Position numbers and translations under genes: made by a program | Notes under the pieces: model-generated | Told to the model about the DNA's origin: nothing | Databases searched by the model: none | What the model saw: the letters and a program-made list of their open reading frames with translations, nothing else | Assembly (NCBI GenBank): GCA_022711355.1 | Contig: JAKLFE010000043.1 | Coordinates: 1-37,786 of the forward strand | Reading direction: 5' to 3' | DNA: 37,786 nucleotides | DNA from: Spirochaetota bacterium | Lineage (GTDB): Bacteria; Spirochaetota; Spirochaetia; Treponematales; Rectinemataceae | Shown: positions 30,724 through 37,763 of the stretch, in pieces | Layout of the letters: each line of letters begins with the position of its first letter | Numbering within the stretch: the first letter of the stretch is position 1

Positions 30724-31526
30724 AGATCACCGTCCTCAGCCTCTTCCCCGAGATACTCCGGGGCTTCTTCGAGAGCTCCATCATGGCCAAGGCGGTGGAG
30801 CGGGGCCTCATGTCCTACGAGCTCGTCGATATCCGCGGCTACGCGACGGACAAGCACCGCAAGTGCGACGACGAGGTCTTCGGGGGCGGGGCGGGCATGC
30901 TCATGCTGCCCGGCCCGGCCGGCGCGGCCCTCGAGGCGGCGGGCTCGGGCAGGCGGCCCGACGGCTCCCCCGGCGCGCGCACGGTCTTCGTGACCCCCTC
31001 GGGCCGGCTCTTCAACCAGGCCTACGCGGCCGAGCTCGCCCGCGAGGAGGAGCTCGTCCTGTTCTGCGGCCGCTACGAGGGCCTCGACCAGCGGATCATC
31101 GAGAAGTACGTCACGGACGAGATATCGATCGGCGACTACGTGCTCTCCTCGGGCGAGGTGGCCGCCCTCGTCCTCGTCGACGCGATCTACCGCCTCGTGC
31201 CCGGCGTCATCAAGGGCGAGAGCCTGGCCGAGGAGAGCTTCTCCCCGATGGGGGAGGGCGGGGCCGGGCTTCTCGAGTACCCCCAGTATACACGCCCCGC
31301 GGAATATGCTACGATGCGGGTCCCCGAGGTCCTCACGTCGGGGCATCACGCGAACATAGCTCGATGGCGGCTCGAGGCCAGCTTGGCCAAGACGATTGCT
31401 TACCGCCCCGAGCTCCTCGCGCCAGCCGCCGGGCTACCCGAAGAAGTCAGGCGGCTTTTGCGTAAACTATGCGCCGAAGGGAGCAGCTATGAACCTGATA
31501 CAGAAGATCCAGGCCGAGCAGATTAA
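30720..31526 (+). CDS. trmD: tRNA (guanine-N1)-methyltransferase TrmD
   Basis: The protein is 268 aa. It makes m1G37 in tRNAs using S-adenosylmethionine and prevents frameshifting. It has the SPOUT knot signatures [30 protein letters not shown] and [25 protein letters not shown], plus the C-terminal [10 protein letters not shown] helix. The start is GTG overlapping the rimM stop. The C-terminus runs 38 bases into rplS (31489-31526), ending with a non-conserved [14 protein letters not shown] tail. The overlap is larger than is usual for this gene pair. Confidence 0.95.
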   Translation: MKITVLSLFPEILRGFFESSIMAKAVERGLMSYELVDIRGYATDKHRKCDDEVFGGGAGMLMLPGPAGAALEAAGSGRRPDGSPGARTVFVTPSGRLFNQAYAAELAREEELVLFCGRYEGLDQRIIEKYVTDEISIGDYVLSSGEVAALVLVDAIYRLVPGVIKGESLAEESFSPMGEGGAGLLEYPQYTRPAEYATMRVPEVLTSGHHANIARWRLEASLAKTIAYRPELLAPAAGLPEEVRRLLRKLCAEGSSYEPDTEDPGRAD

Positions 31527-31863
31527 GCCGGCCGAGGCCGGCTTCAACGTCGGCGACACCGTGAAGGTCCACTTCAAGATCGTCGAGGGCAAGACCGAGC
31601 GCATCCAGATCTACGAGGGCCTCGTCATCGCCATGAAGAACGCCGGCATCGGCAAGACCTTCATGGTCCGCAAGAACTCCTACGGGGTCGGCGTCGAGCG
31701 CGTCTTCCCCCTCAACTCCCCCCGCGTCGAGAAGGTCGAGGTCGTCCGCCCCGGCAAGGTGCGCCGCGCCAAGCTCTACTACATCCGCGGCAAGGTCGGC
31801 AAGAAGTCCAAGGTCAAGGAGCTCATCGCCGCCAGGAAGGAAGGGACCGAAGCCCAGGCCTGA
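31489..31863 (+). CDS. rplS: Large ribosomal subunit protein bL19
   Basis: The protein is 124 aa. It has the bL19 core [57 protein letters not shown] and a [17 protein letters not shown] tail. It is located at the 30S/50S interface. ATG 31489 is preceded by GAAGGGAG, so its start lies inside the end of trmD; the longer in-frame upstream stretch is not bL19-like. Confidence 0.96.
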   Translation: MNLIQKIQAEQIKPAEAGFNVGDTVKVHFKIVEGKTERIQIYEGLVIAMKNAGIGKTFMVRKNSYGVGVERVFPLNSPRVEKVEVVRPGKVRRAKLYYIRGKVGKKSKVKELIAARKEGTEAQA

Positions 31864-31888
31864 GGGCTTCGCCCGGATCAGGCCCCCC

Positions 31889-33061
31889 ATGCGGGCCGCT
31901 AGTCCCCTTCCGGGGAACTTGCTTGCTGTCGGCGCCGGCCTAGGGCGCCCTGGCGCCGAGAGCCAGGGCCTCGCGGCCGGCGCCCTCGTTTCCGTGCGGG
32001 TCCTCGCCGAGCTCGGCGGGGGCCTGTACCGCGTATCCGCGGGCGCGGCCCTCCTGACGGCGCGCTCCGACCGCCCCCTGCAGCCCGGCAGCCTCTTCTC
32101 CGCCCGCGTCGAGGCGAAGGAGGGCCGCCTCTCCCTCAAGCCCCTCGCGAACGCCTCCCTTCCCCTCCCCGTCCCGCCCTCCGGAGCGGAGCGGAGCGCC
32201 GCCCTAGCCGCGTCCGCCCTCCTCCGCGAGGGCATCTCGCCGCGGCCCGACTCACTGGCCCGGGTGCGCCGGGCCTTCGCCCGGGCCGAGGCCGAGGGCG
32301 GGGAGGCCTGGGACCGGGCCGAGCTGGCCGCCCGCCTCGAGGCCGCGGGCATCCCCGCCGAGGAGGCCCCCCTCGACGCCATCCACGCCGAGGCCCGGGG
32401 CGCGGGGGGGCGGCATCCCCGGCCCGGCTCCGAGGAGGGGCGCGGGGCCGCCGGCGAGGCCGAGGAAGCCTCCGGCGAGGAGGCCTCGACCGAGGCCGTC
32501 GAGCCCGGCGCCGGATCGGCGGCGACCGAGCTCGGCCCGGCGGCCCTCGACCTAGAGGGGCCCTTCGCCCTCGAGCTCCCCGAGGCATCCCTCCCCGCCT
32601 TCCTGGGCTCCCTCCTCCGGGCCATCTCCTTCCGCTCGGGAGGGGAGGGCTCGCTCTTGAGCCTCTTCAACCACCGCAGGGGGCCCGAGGCTTCCTGGAG
32701 CTACGCGCCTTTCGCCTTCGAGCTCGATTCGATTGCATTCGAAGGGACGATCAGGATACAATCGCCCCAGCTCGCGGGAGGGCCGGGACGCATCGAGGCG
32801 GGCTTCACCGCGCGCCGCGCCGCGCCGGCGCCGGGCGAGGAGAAGACCTGGTCCTTCGGCCTCGATTTCGGCCCGGGCCGGGAGGCCGGCTCCCTGGCCA
32901 TCGGCTGCGGGGACGAGGGCTCGGCCAAGGCCTCGCGGCGGCTCCTGCCCGAGCTCGCCGCCGAGCTCGCCGCCATCGGCCGAGGCGCCTCGGTCTCGCT
33001 CGAGGCGGAGGGCCCCGCGCGCGGCGCTCCCCGGGCCGGGGGCCTCGACCTTGAAGCCTAA
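31889..33061 (+). CDS. Hypothetical protein, possibly FliK-like
   Basis: The protein is 390 aa and I do not recognise it firmly. Residues about 15-90 look like a beta domain (SVRVLAELGGGLYRVSAG...LQPGSLFSARVEAKEG.LSLKPL). The middle (about 170-220) is an acidic Gly/Ala/Glu linker. The C-terminal part (about 225-380) has strands WSYAPFAFELDSIAFEGTIRI and a Ser/Ala-rich end. A long flexible protein with a C-terminal beta region, followed immediately by a FlhB C-tail protein, recalls FliK/YscP-type hook-length control proteins, but that is inference. No signal peptide or membrane segment is seen. No clear ribosome site precedes ATG 31889. The stop overlaps the next gene. Confidence 0.6.
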   Translation: MRAASPLPGNLLAVGAGLGRPGAESQGLAAGALVSVRVLAELGGGLYRVSAGAALLTARSDRPLQPGSLFSARVEAKEGRLSLKPLANASLPLPVPPSGAERSAALAASALLREGISPRPDSLARVRRAFARAEAEGGEAWDRAELAARLEAAGIPAEEAPLDAIHAEARGAGGRHPRPGSEEGRGAAGEAEEASGEEASTEAVEPGAGSAATELGPAALDLEGPFALELPEASLPAFLGSLLRAISFRSGGEGSLLSLFNHRRGPEASWSYAPFAFELDSIAFEGTIRIQSPQLAGGPGRIEAGFTARRAAPAPGEEKTWSFGLDFGPGREAGSLAIGCGDEGSAKASRRLLPELAAELAAIGRGASVSLEAEGPARGAPRAGGLDLEA

Positions 33062-33335
33062 GGCCCGGGGCGGCTCGCGGCCCGAGGGCGCGAAGGCCGT
33101 GGCCCTCAAGTACGTTCCGAGCCTGCCGGCTCCCTTCCTCGCGGCCAAGGCCTCGGGGCGGATGGCGCGGAGGCTCGAGGAGATAGCCCGCGAGGCGGGC
33201 GTGCCGATACTAGAGGACGAGGCCCTGGCCGGGGTACTCTATCCCCTCGACCTGGGCGCCCTCGTGCCCGAGGAATGCTTCGAGATCGTCGCGAAAGCCT
33301 TCGCCTTCGTGAAGGCCGTAGAGGAAAGTACATGA
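33051..33335 (+). CDS. FlhB C-terminal-domain-like protein
   Basis: The protein is 94 aa. It matches the cytoplasmic tail of FlhB/YscU export-switch proteins: AVALKYVPSLPAPFLAAKASGRMARRLEEIAREAGVPILEDEALAGVLY, then LDLGALVPEECFEIVAKAFAFVKAVE. The membrane part and the NPTH autocleavage site are absent. Such stand-alone tails occur in spirochaetes and other flagellates and can partly replace the FlhB tail. The start is taken as TTG 33051, which overlaps the preceding stop; the real start could be slightly different because no good ribosome site is seen. The stop overlaps the HD-GYP start as ATGA. Confidence 0.8.
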   Translation: MKPKARGGSRPEGAKAVALKYVPSLPAPFLAAKASGRMARRLEEIAREAGVPILEDEALAGVLYPLDLGALVPEECFEIVAKAFAFVKAVEEST

Positions 33336-34468
33336 AGAAACGCATCGCGCTCGACCAGATCCAGCCCGGCTCCCGCTTCTCCGAGGACGTCTTCATCGAC
33401 GACAAGAACCTCCTCGTGCCGGCGAACATCCCGGTCAAGCAGAAGGACATCGACGTCCTCAAGCGCTGGGGCGTGGCCTACGTCATCACCTCCGGCTCCC
33501 TGGTCGAGGAGGAAGCCGCCGCGGCCCAGGCGGCCGATCTCCCCGCCGCCCAGGGCTTCGCCGGCAAGCGCGAGCTCTACCTCCGCTACACCGAGCTCGT
33601 CGACCGCCTGGCCCAGGTCCTCGGGGCGATCAGGAAGAACGAGGCGGTCGAGTCCAAGTCGGTGGACGTCATCGCCCAGGGCGTCATCGCCCTCGTGCGC
33701 GAGGAGCAGGACGCGGCCATAGCGGCCATCCTGGGCTCCGAGACTCCCGGCAACGAGCTCGCCCGGGAATCGGTCAACGCGGCCATCCTCGCGACGGTCA
33801 TCGGCGTCACCCTGAAGCTCCCTCCCTACCGCCTCTCCTACCTGGCCACCGGGGCCCTCCTCCACGACGTCGGCATGCTCCGCATCCCCGACTCCATCGT
33901 CAAGAAGAAGGGCTCCCTGAGCGAGGACGAGGCCCAGAAGGTCCGCGCCCATCCCCTGCTCTCGTACCGGATCATCACCAAGGAGCTCATGTACCCCGAC
34001 GACGTCGGGGTCATCGGCCTCCAGCACCACGAGCGCTGGGACAGCGAGGGCTACCCCCGCCGCACCCCGGGCAAGGAGGTCGACGTCCTCGCCCGCATCG
34101 TCTCCGTGGCCGACGCCTTCGAGGCCATGGTGAGCTCCAAGCCCTACCGCAACTCGATGATCGGCTACGCCGCCATGAAGGCCCTCCTCTCGGACAACTC
34201 GCGGCGCTTCGACCCGGACATCCTCAAGGCCTTCATCAAGAGCATGGGCATCTATCCCCTCGGCTCCCTGGTCCTGCTCAACAACGCCGCCATAGCGCGG
34301 GTCGTCGAGACGCATCCGGAGGCCCCCCTGCGCCCGAAGCTCCGCGTCCTCGTCGACGAGTTCGGCAAGCGCTACGAGCGCGACGAGGGCGACCTCGTCG
34401 ACCTCATCGCCGAGAAGACCCTCTTCATAGCCCGGGCCCTGGACCCGAAGGAGCTGGCCGGCCAGTGA
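33332..34468 (+). CDS. HD-GYP-domain protein with an altered metal site
   Basis: The protein is 378 aa. Residues 1-60 are a DUF3391-like N-terminal region (KRIALDQIQPGSRFSEDVFIDDKNLLVPANIPV). An HD-GYP domain spans about 135-320: LLHDVG (H178/D179), H207, H232/H233 (QHHERWDSEGYP) and VADAF (D261). HD-GYP enzymes hydrolyse cyclic di-GMP. The conserved E-x3-H of the first helix is E142-x3-E146 here (ELARESVN instead of the common HSVN), and the lysine of HDxGK is Met. Metal binding may therefore differ, and activity is uncertain. It is translationally coupled to the FlhB-like gene and to yraN, linking c-di-GMP to the flagellar neighbours. Confidence 0.88.
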   Translation: MKKRIALDQIQPGSRFSEDVFIDDKNLLVPANIPVKQKDIDVLKRWGVAYVITSGSLVEEEAAAAQAADLPAAQGFAGKRELYLRYTELVDRLAQVLGAIRKNEAVESKSVDVIAQGVIALVREEQDAAIAAILGSETPGNELARESVNAAILATVIGVTLKLPPYRLSYLATGALLHDVGMLRIPDSIVKKKGSLSEDEAQKVRAHPLLSYRIITKELMYPDDVGVIGLQHHERWDSEGYPRRTPGKEVDVLARIVSVADAFEAMVSSKPYRNSMIGYAAMKALLSDNSRRFDPDILKAFIKSMGIYPLGSLVLLNNAAIARVVETHPEAPLRPKLRVLVDEFGKRYERDEGDLVDLIAEKTLFIARALDPKELAGQ

Positions 34469-34860
34469 GGGAGGCCCCGGGATCCGCGGCCCCGCGGAGC
34501 GGCCCTGACAGGGCCCGCGCCGGCAGGGAGGGGGAGGCCGCGGCGGCGGCCCTCCTGGAGGCGGAGGGCTGGGCGATCCTCGCCCGCAATTTCCGCTGGC
34601 CGGGCGGCGAGGTCGATATCGTGGCCGCCCGGGAGGGGATCCTGGCCTTCGTGGAGGTGAAAAACTGGTCGGGCCTCGGTTCGGAGGCCCTCGGCGAGGC
34701 CATCGGGCCCGCCAAGCGACGTCGAATTGTAGAAACGTCTAAAATCTTCCTCGCCCGGCATCGAGAATATAGTAGCTGGCATGTCCGCTACGACGTAATC
34801 CTGGTCAGGGACGGCCGAGCGCTGGAGCGCTACGAAGCGGCGTTCACGGGAGACCTATGA
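34465..34860 (+). CDS. YraN/UPF0102 family protein
   Basis: The protein is 131 aa. It has a nuclease-like restriction-endonuclease fold with REGEAAAAALLEAEGW, ILARNFRWPGGEVDIVA (E49, D51) and AFVEVKNW (E64, K66). The family is widespread and linked to DNA processing or Holliday-junction-like structures, without a settled function. The start is GTG, overlapping the HD-GYP stop as GTGA. The first 20 residues are an unconserved basic extension. The stop overlaps the next small gene. Confidence 0.9.
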   Translation: MREAPGSAAPRSGPDRARAGREGEAAAAALLEAEGWAILARNFRWPGGEVDIVAAREGILAFVEVKNWSGLGSEALGEAIGPAKRRRIVETSKIFLARHREYSSWHVRYDVILVRDGRALERYEAAFTGDL

Positions 34861-35054
34861 CGGGCCGAGGATCATCGCGATACATGGCCGCCCCCTACGG
34901 GAGGGCGGCGCGATCCAACGAAGGGCGGATCGCGGAACTGCGCGCCAAGCTGGGCGACGACGCCTACATGTCCGGGGCCATCCTCAGGATCGCCACGGTG
35001 CTCAGCGCGCGACTGACGGAAGGATACCTCGATGGCGGAAGAAAGGCGCGATGA
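34857..35054 (+). CDS. Small hypothetical protein
   Basis: The protein is 65 aa and not recognised. After a basic N-terminus it is helical (NEGRIAELRAKLGDD, then AYMSGAILRIATVLSARLTEGYLDG). It is supported as a gene by the ATGA overlap with yraN, the absence of a gap in an otherwise tightly coupled operon, and the next gene's ribosome site lying inside its 3' end. There is no membrane segment or cysteine. It may be a spirochaete-specific partner of the following zinc-binding protein. Confidence 0.6.
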   Translation: MTGRGSSRYMAAPYGRAARSNEGRIAELRAKLGDDAYMSGAILRIATVLSARLTEGYLDGGRKAR

Positions 35055-35577
35055 CGGCAGGGGGGACGGCGCTCGGCGCGGTCCCGATGGGCAGGGAGGC
35101 GGGCGCCCCGACGAGGGCCGCCGCCGCTCGGGCAGGAGGCGGGGCTTCCGCGGCAGGCCGGGCCGGCAAGGGCCCGGCGGCCGCCCGGCCCAGGACGGGC
35201 GCCAGGCCCCCGAGGGCGAGGCCGCGCGGCGCCCGCTCCCGATCGAGCCCGAGCCCCCGCGGCCCGAGGACAAGCGCGAGCTCTCGGTCTGCCCCCTCTG
35301 CGGCAGGCCCCTGTACGATCTCTCCACGGCCCTCTCGGCGAGCAAGGAGGGCGGGGAGCCGGCCCACTTCGACTGCGTCCTCGAGCGGGTGATCGCGGCC
35401 GAGTCCCTCGGCCCCGGCGAGAAGATCGTCTACCTCGGCTCGGGCGCCTTCGGCGTCGTCGAGTTCAAGGACCGCTCCGAGACCGCCTTCGCGGTCAAGC
35501 GCCGGATCCAGTGGGAGAAGGAGGGGGAGAAGCGCGAGTGGCGCCGGAACCTCTCCTCCCGGATCACCAACCTCTAG
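35032..35577 (+). CDS. Conserved-looking protein with a CxxC...HxxC zinc-binding motif and a basic tail
   Basis: The protein is 181 aa. Residues 1-80 are a low-complexity Arg/Gly/Asp/Pro region resembling disordered RNA-binding RGG tails. The folded part (about 82-181) has C87PLC90 and H112FDC115, likely one zinc site, followed by a beta-rich segment (KIVYLGSGAFGVVEFKD, FAVKRRIQWEKE). No known name can be given. The start at ATG 35032 follows GGAAGGA and overlaps the preceding gene by 23 bases. It is the last gene of the ribosomal/HD-GYP operon, so RNA binding is a reasonable guess but unproven. Confidence 0.7.
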   Translation: MAEERRDDGRGDGARRGPDGQGGGRPDEGRRRSGRRRGFRGRPGRQGPGGRPAQDGRQAPEGEAARRPLPIEPEPPRPEDKRELSVCPLCGRPLYDLSTALSASKEGGEPAHFDCVLERVIAAESLGPGEKIVYLGSGAFGVVEFKDRSETAFAVKRRIQWEKEGEKREWRRNLSSRITNL

Positions 35578-35616
35578 GCCCGCCTCCTGGGCGGCTTCCC
35601 TTCTCGGGCCTCCGTT

Positions 35617-35626
35617 CAGTATACTG
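35617..35626 (+). promoter_or_regulatory. Probable -10 region of the phosphatidyltransferase gene within a 10-bp palindrome
   Basis: CAGTATACTG is a perfect palindrome containing a TATACT -10 (35620-35625). A -35 at 17 bases is poor. The start near 35632 would exclude the upstream in-frame ATG at 35628 and fits ATG 35679. Confidence 0.4.
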
Positions 35627-35678
35627 TATGGAAACGCGGGGAGCCCGGCGGCCCCCCCGGACCGGAGCGGGATTGCCC

Positions 35679-36845
35679 ATGAGAGAGAAGTACTACGACC
35701 CCGATCGGCCTCTGAACTACAAGTACCAGAGCGTCAACAAGTCCATCCTCGACAACTACGTCCTCAACCATTGGTGGCCCGTCGCGATCAAGGCGATTCC
35801 GCCCAACGCCTCCGCCAACCTCGTGAGCATCGTCGGCAGCCTATTCTGCTGGGCCTGCTTCCTCGTCCTGGCGGGAGCCTTCACCGGGCCCCTCCACCTC
35901 GTCGCGCGCTCGCGCCCCTGGCTCTTCGGGCTGGCCGCCCTCTTCCTCTTCCTCTACCAGACCCTGGACTCCCTGGACGGCATCCAGGCCCGCCGCACGG
36001 GGGCCTCGGGCCCCCTGGGCGAGTACATCGACCACTGGTTCGATTCCATCAACGCCTATATCCTCCCCCTCGGCATAGCCCTGGCCTTCCCCGCCGTCCC
36101 GCCCCAGATGGCCGCCGTCTCCCTCTTCCTCGTGGCCTCCGCGGGCTGGCTCAGCGGCCGCGCCGTGCGCGACAAGGGGGTCATGCTCTTCGGGCCCGTC
36201 TCGGGAGAGGAGGTCCTTTCCCTCACCTACCTCTTCCTCCTCTCGGTCTGGGCCCTCGGCTACGATTTCTGGGCGACGCCGGGCCCCCTCGGCCTCGCTC
36301 CCGTGGTCCTCTTCTACGCGCTCGTGCCCCTCCTCCTGGCCTTCGCCTCGATCTCCTCGGCGGCCTCGGTCTCGGGCTTCTCCGAGTACGCCCTCGCCAT
36401 GGCGAGCTGCCTCCCGCCCCTCGCCTGGACCCTCCTCTCCCTTCCGGCGCAGGGGCGGACCGCCCTGATCCTCGGGGGCCTGCTCATCTGCTTCACCGGG
36501 GCCCGCTTCGCCGGCGATGTGCTCCGCGACCGGCTCGTCGGCCTCGAGTACCAGGCCATCCTGCCCGACGTCCTGTTCGTCGACGCCTGCGTCCTCTTCG
36601 CCGCCCTCTCGCCCGGCCTCCCGCCGGGCTCCTCGGCCGCCGCCGCCTCGGTCGCCTGCCTCTGGATGGGCGCCTGCCTCGTCCAGCAGTTCGGCAGGAC
36701 GGCGGCCCGGGTGCGCGAGGTGACGGGGGTCAGCGTCTTCCGCCCCGCGCCCCTCCCCGGCGAGCCGCCCCGCCGCGGCCTCTTCCAGCGGCCCATGCCC
36801 AGGCCCGCCCTCCAGCGCTCCTTCTTCGCCCGCCGCTGGCGTTAG
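35679..36845 (+). CDS. CDP-alcohol phosphatidyltransferase, choline/ethanolamine phosphotransferase type
   Basis: The protein is 388 aa, a polytopic membrane enzyme. The full active-site motif is DSLDGIQAR-x8-G-x3-D-x3-D with D97, D100, G101, A104, R105, G114, D118 and D122. Eight to ten hydrophobic helices follow, and the C-terminus is basic. The N-terminal LNYKYQSVNKSILDNYVLNHWWP and NASANLVSIVG segments resemble eukaryotic CPT1/EPT1 rather than bacterial PgsA or PssA. It would transfer phosphocholine or phosphoethanolamine from the CDP form to diacylglycerol. Treponemes are known to make phosphatidylcholine by such a CDP-choline route. No choline kinase/cytidylyltransferase gene is in the window, so the head group is inferred only. 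Confidence 0.85.
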   Translation: MREKYYDPDRPLNYKYQSVNKSILDNYVLNHWWPVAIKAIPPNASANLVSIVGSLFCWACFLVLAGAFTGPLHLVARSRPWLFGLAALFLFLYQTLDSLDGIQARRTGASGPLGEYIDHWFDSINAYILPLGIALAFPAVPPQMAAVSLFLVASAGWLSGRAVRDKGVMLFGPVSGEEVLSLTYLFLLSVWALGYDFWATPGPLGLAPVVLFYALVPLLLAFASISSAASVSGFSEYALAMASCLPPLAWTLLSLPAQGRTALILGGLLICFTGARFAGDVLRDRLVGLEYQAILPDVLFVDACVLFAALSPGLPPGSSAAAASVACLWMGACLVQQFGRTAARVREVTGVSVFRPAPLPGEPPRRGLFQRPMPRPALQRSFFARRWR

Positions 36846-36861
36846 CCGATCGGGGCCCCGG

Positions 36862-36878
36862 CGGGCGGCGCGCGCCCG
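36862..36878. terminator. GC hairpin in the convergent gap before the AraC gene
   Basis: CGGGC-N7-GCCCG lies between the phosphatidyltransferase stop (36845) and the AraC-gene stop (36885). It has no T-tract, so it is weak evidence for a shared terminator. Confidence 0.3.
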
Positions 36879-36884
36879 GGCGCC

Positions 36885-37652
36885 CTAGCCCTGGAAGTGG
36901 AGGCGCCGGTAGGCCGAGGGCGGCATGCCCGCCACCGCCTTGAAGACCCGGCAGAAATAGGCCTGGTCCGAGAAGCCGAGCATCTGGGCCACCTCCATGA
37001 TCCCCAGCCTCGTGGAGCGCAGGTGGTACTGGGCCTCGGCGACCTTGGCCCTGCGCACGAACTCCACGAAGCCCATGCCCATCGACTTGGAGAACTGGGC
37101 TGAGAGGTGCTGCTCGCTCACGCCGAGGGCCCTCGCGGTGTCGCGCAGGGTCACCTCGCGGTCCAGCATCGACTGGACGCGCTTGGCCGCCCGCCAGACC
37201 AGGACGTCGCCCCGCTCGGAGCGGTGCCGCCGCACGAGGTCGACGAACTCGCGGAGCATGGTCCGCTCGTAGGCGACGAGCTCCCCCTCCTCGCGCAGGC
37301 GCTCGATCGCCTTGATGCAGGCGTCGCTCAAGGTGAAGGCGAGCTCGGCGTCCACGCCCCCGCCCTCGATGGCCGAGCGGGTGTAGATGGTGCAGGAGGC
37401 GATGAGGGAGTTCTTGAGGGAGCGGAGGCTGTCCCCCGCGAGGCGGGCCCGCGCCAGGCGGTTCGTCTCGGCGAGGAGGGCGAGGGCCCCCTCGCAGTCG
37501 CCGGCGGCGAGCCGCTCCCCGAGCCGGCGCTCGAGGAGGTAGGGCGGGTGGACGTAGCGGCGCTCGAGGTTGCGCGCCCGTTCCGGGATGAGGGGGGCCT
37601 CGCCGCCCGGGGCCGGGCCCCGGGCCTGGGAAGCCGACCGTTCAACGCTCAC
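36885..37652 (-). CDS. AraC-family transcriptional regulator
   Basis: The protein is 255 aa from GTG 37652. The N-terminal part (about 35-145) is helical (LERRLGERLAAGDCEGALALLAETN...NSLIASCTIYTRSAIEGGG...ACIKAIERL), a ligand or dimer domain seen in other regulators of this type. The C-terminal AraC DNA-binding domain has two helix-turn-helix units (about 168-188, LRDTARALGVSEQHLSAQFSK; about 216-237, LGIMEVAQMLGFSDQAYFCRVFK) and the closing GMPPSAYRR. The frame is open upstream, but that part lies in the regulatory gap, and GTG is the last start before conserved sequence. A TAGAAT box ends seven bases before it with no ribosome site, so translation may be leaderless. It is divergent from a gene for an apparently exported protein. 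Confidence 0.85.
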   Translation of the reverse strand: MSVERSASQARGPAPGGEAPLIPERARNLERRYVHPPYLLERRLGERLAAGDCEGALALLAETNRLARARLAGDSLRSLKNSLIASCTIYTRSAIEGGGVDAELAFTLSDACIKAIERLREEGELVAYERTMLREFVDLVRRHRSERGDVLVWRAAKRVQSMLDREVTLRDTARALGVSEQHLSAQFSKSMGMGFVEFVRRAKVAEAQYHLRSTRLGIMEVAQMLGFSDQAYFCRVFKAVAGMPPSAYRRLHFQG

Positions 37653-37659
37653 GGGGCCT

Positions 37660-37727
37660 ATTCTACACGAAAAAAGTGCAAAAAAGAAGAAAGAAGTGCA
37701 AACGCTTTTCAGGGGAAGCCGTAGAAT
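37660..37727. promoter_or_regulatory. Divergent control region with AraC-type direct repeats
   Basis: Two AAGTGCAAA direct repeats (37674-37682 and 37694-37702) start 20 bases apart, two helical turns, the usual geometry of AraC-family half-sites. On the plus strand a TAGAAT -10 (37722-37727) has no good -35, and repeat 2 covers that place. On the minus strand TAGAAT (37660-37665) serves the regulator gene. Confidence 0.6.
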
Positions 37728-37763
37728 CGACGGGAAGAGCAAATCCTTCCTTAGGAGGCTTCC

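Noticed and set aside
33051..33335. A truncated pseudogene of full-length FlhB
   Set aside because: It is compact, intact to its stop, overlaps both neighbours in a coupled operon, and stand-alone FlhB tails are known.
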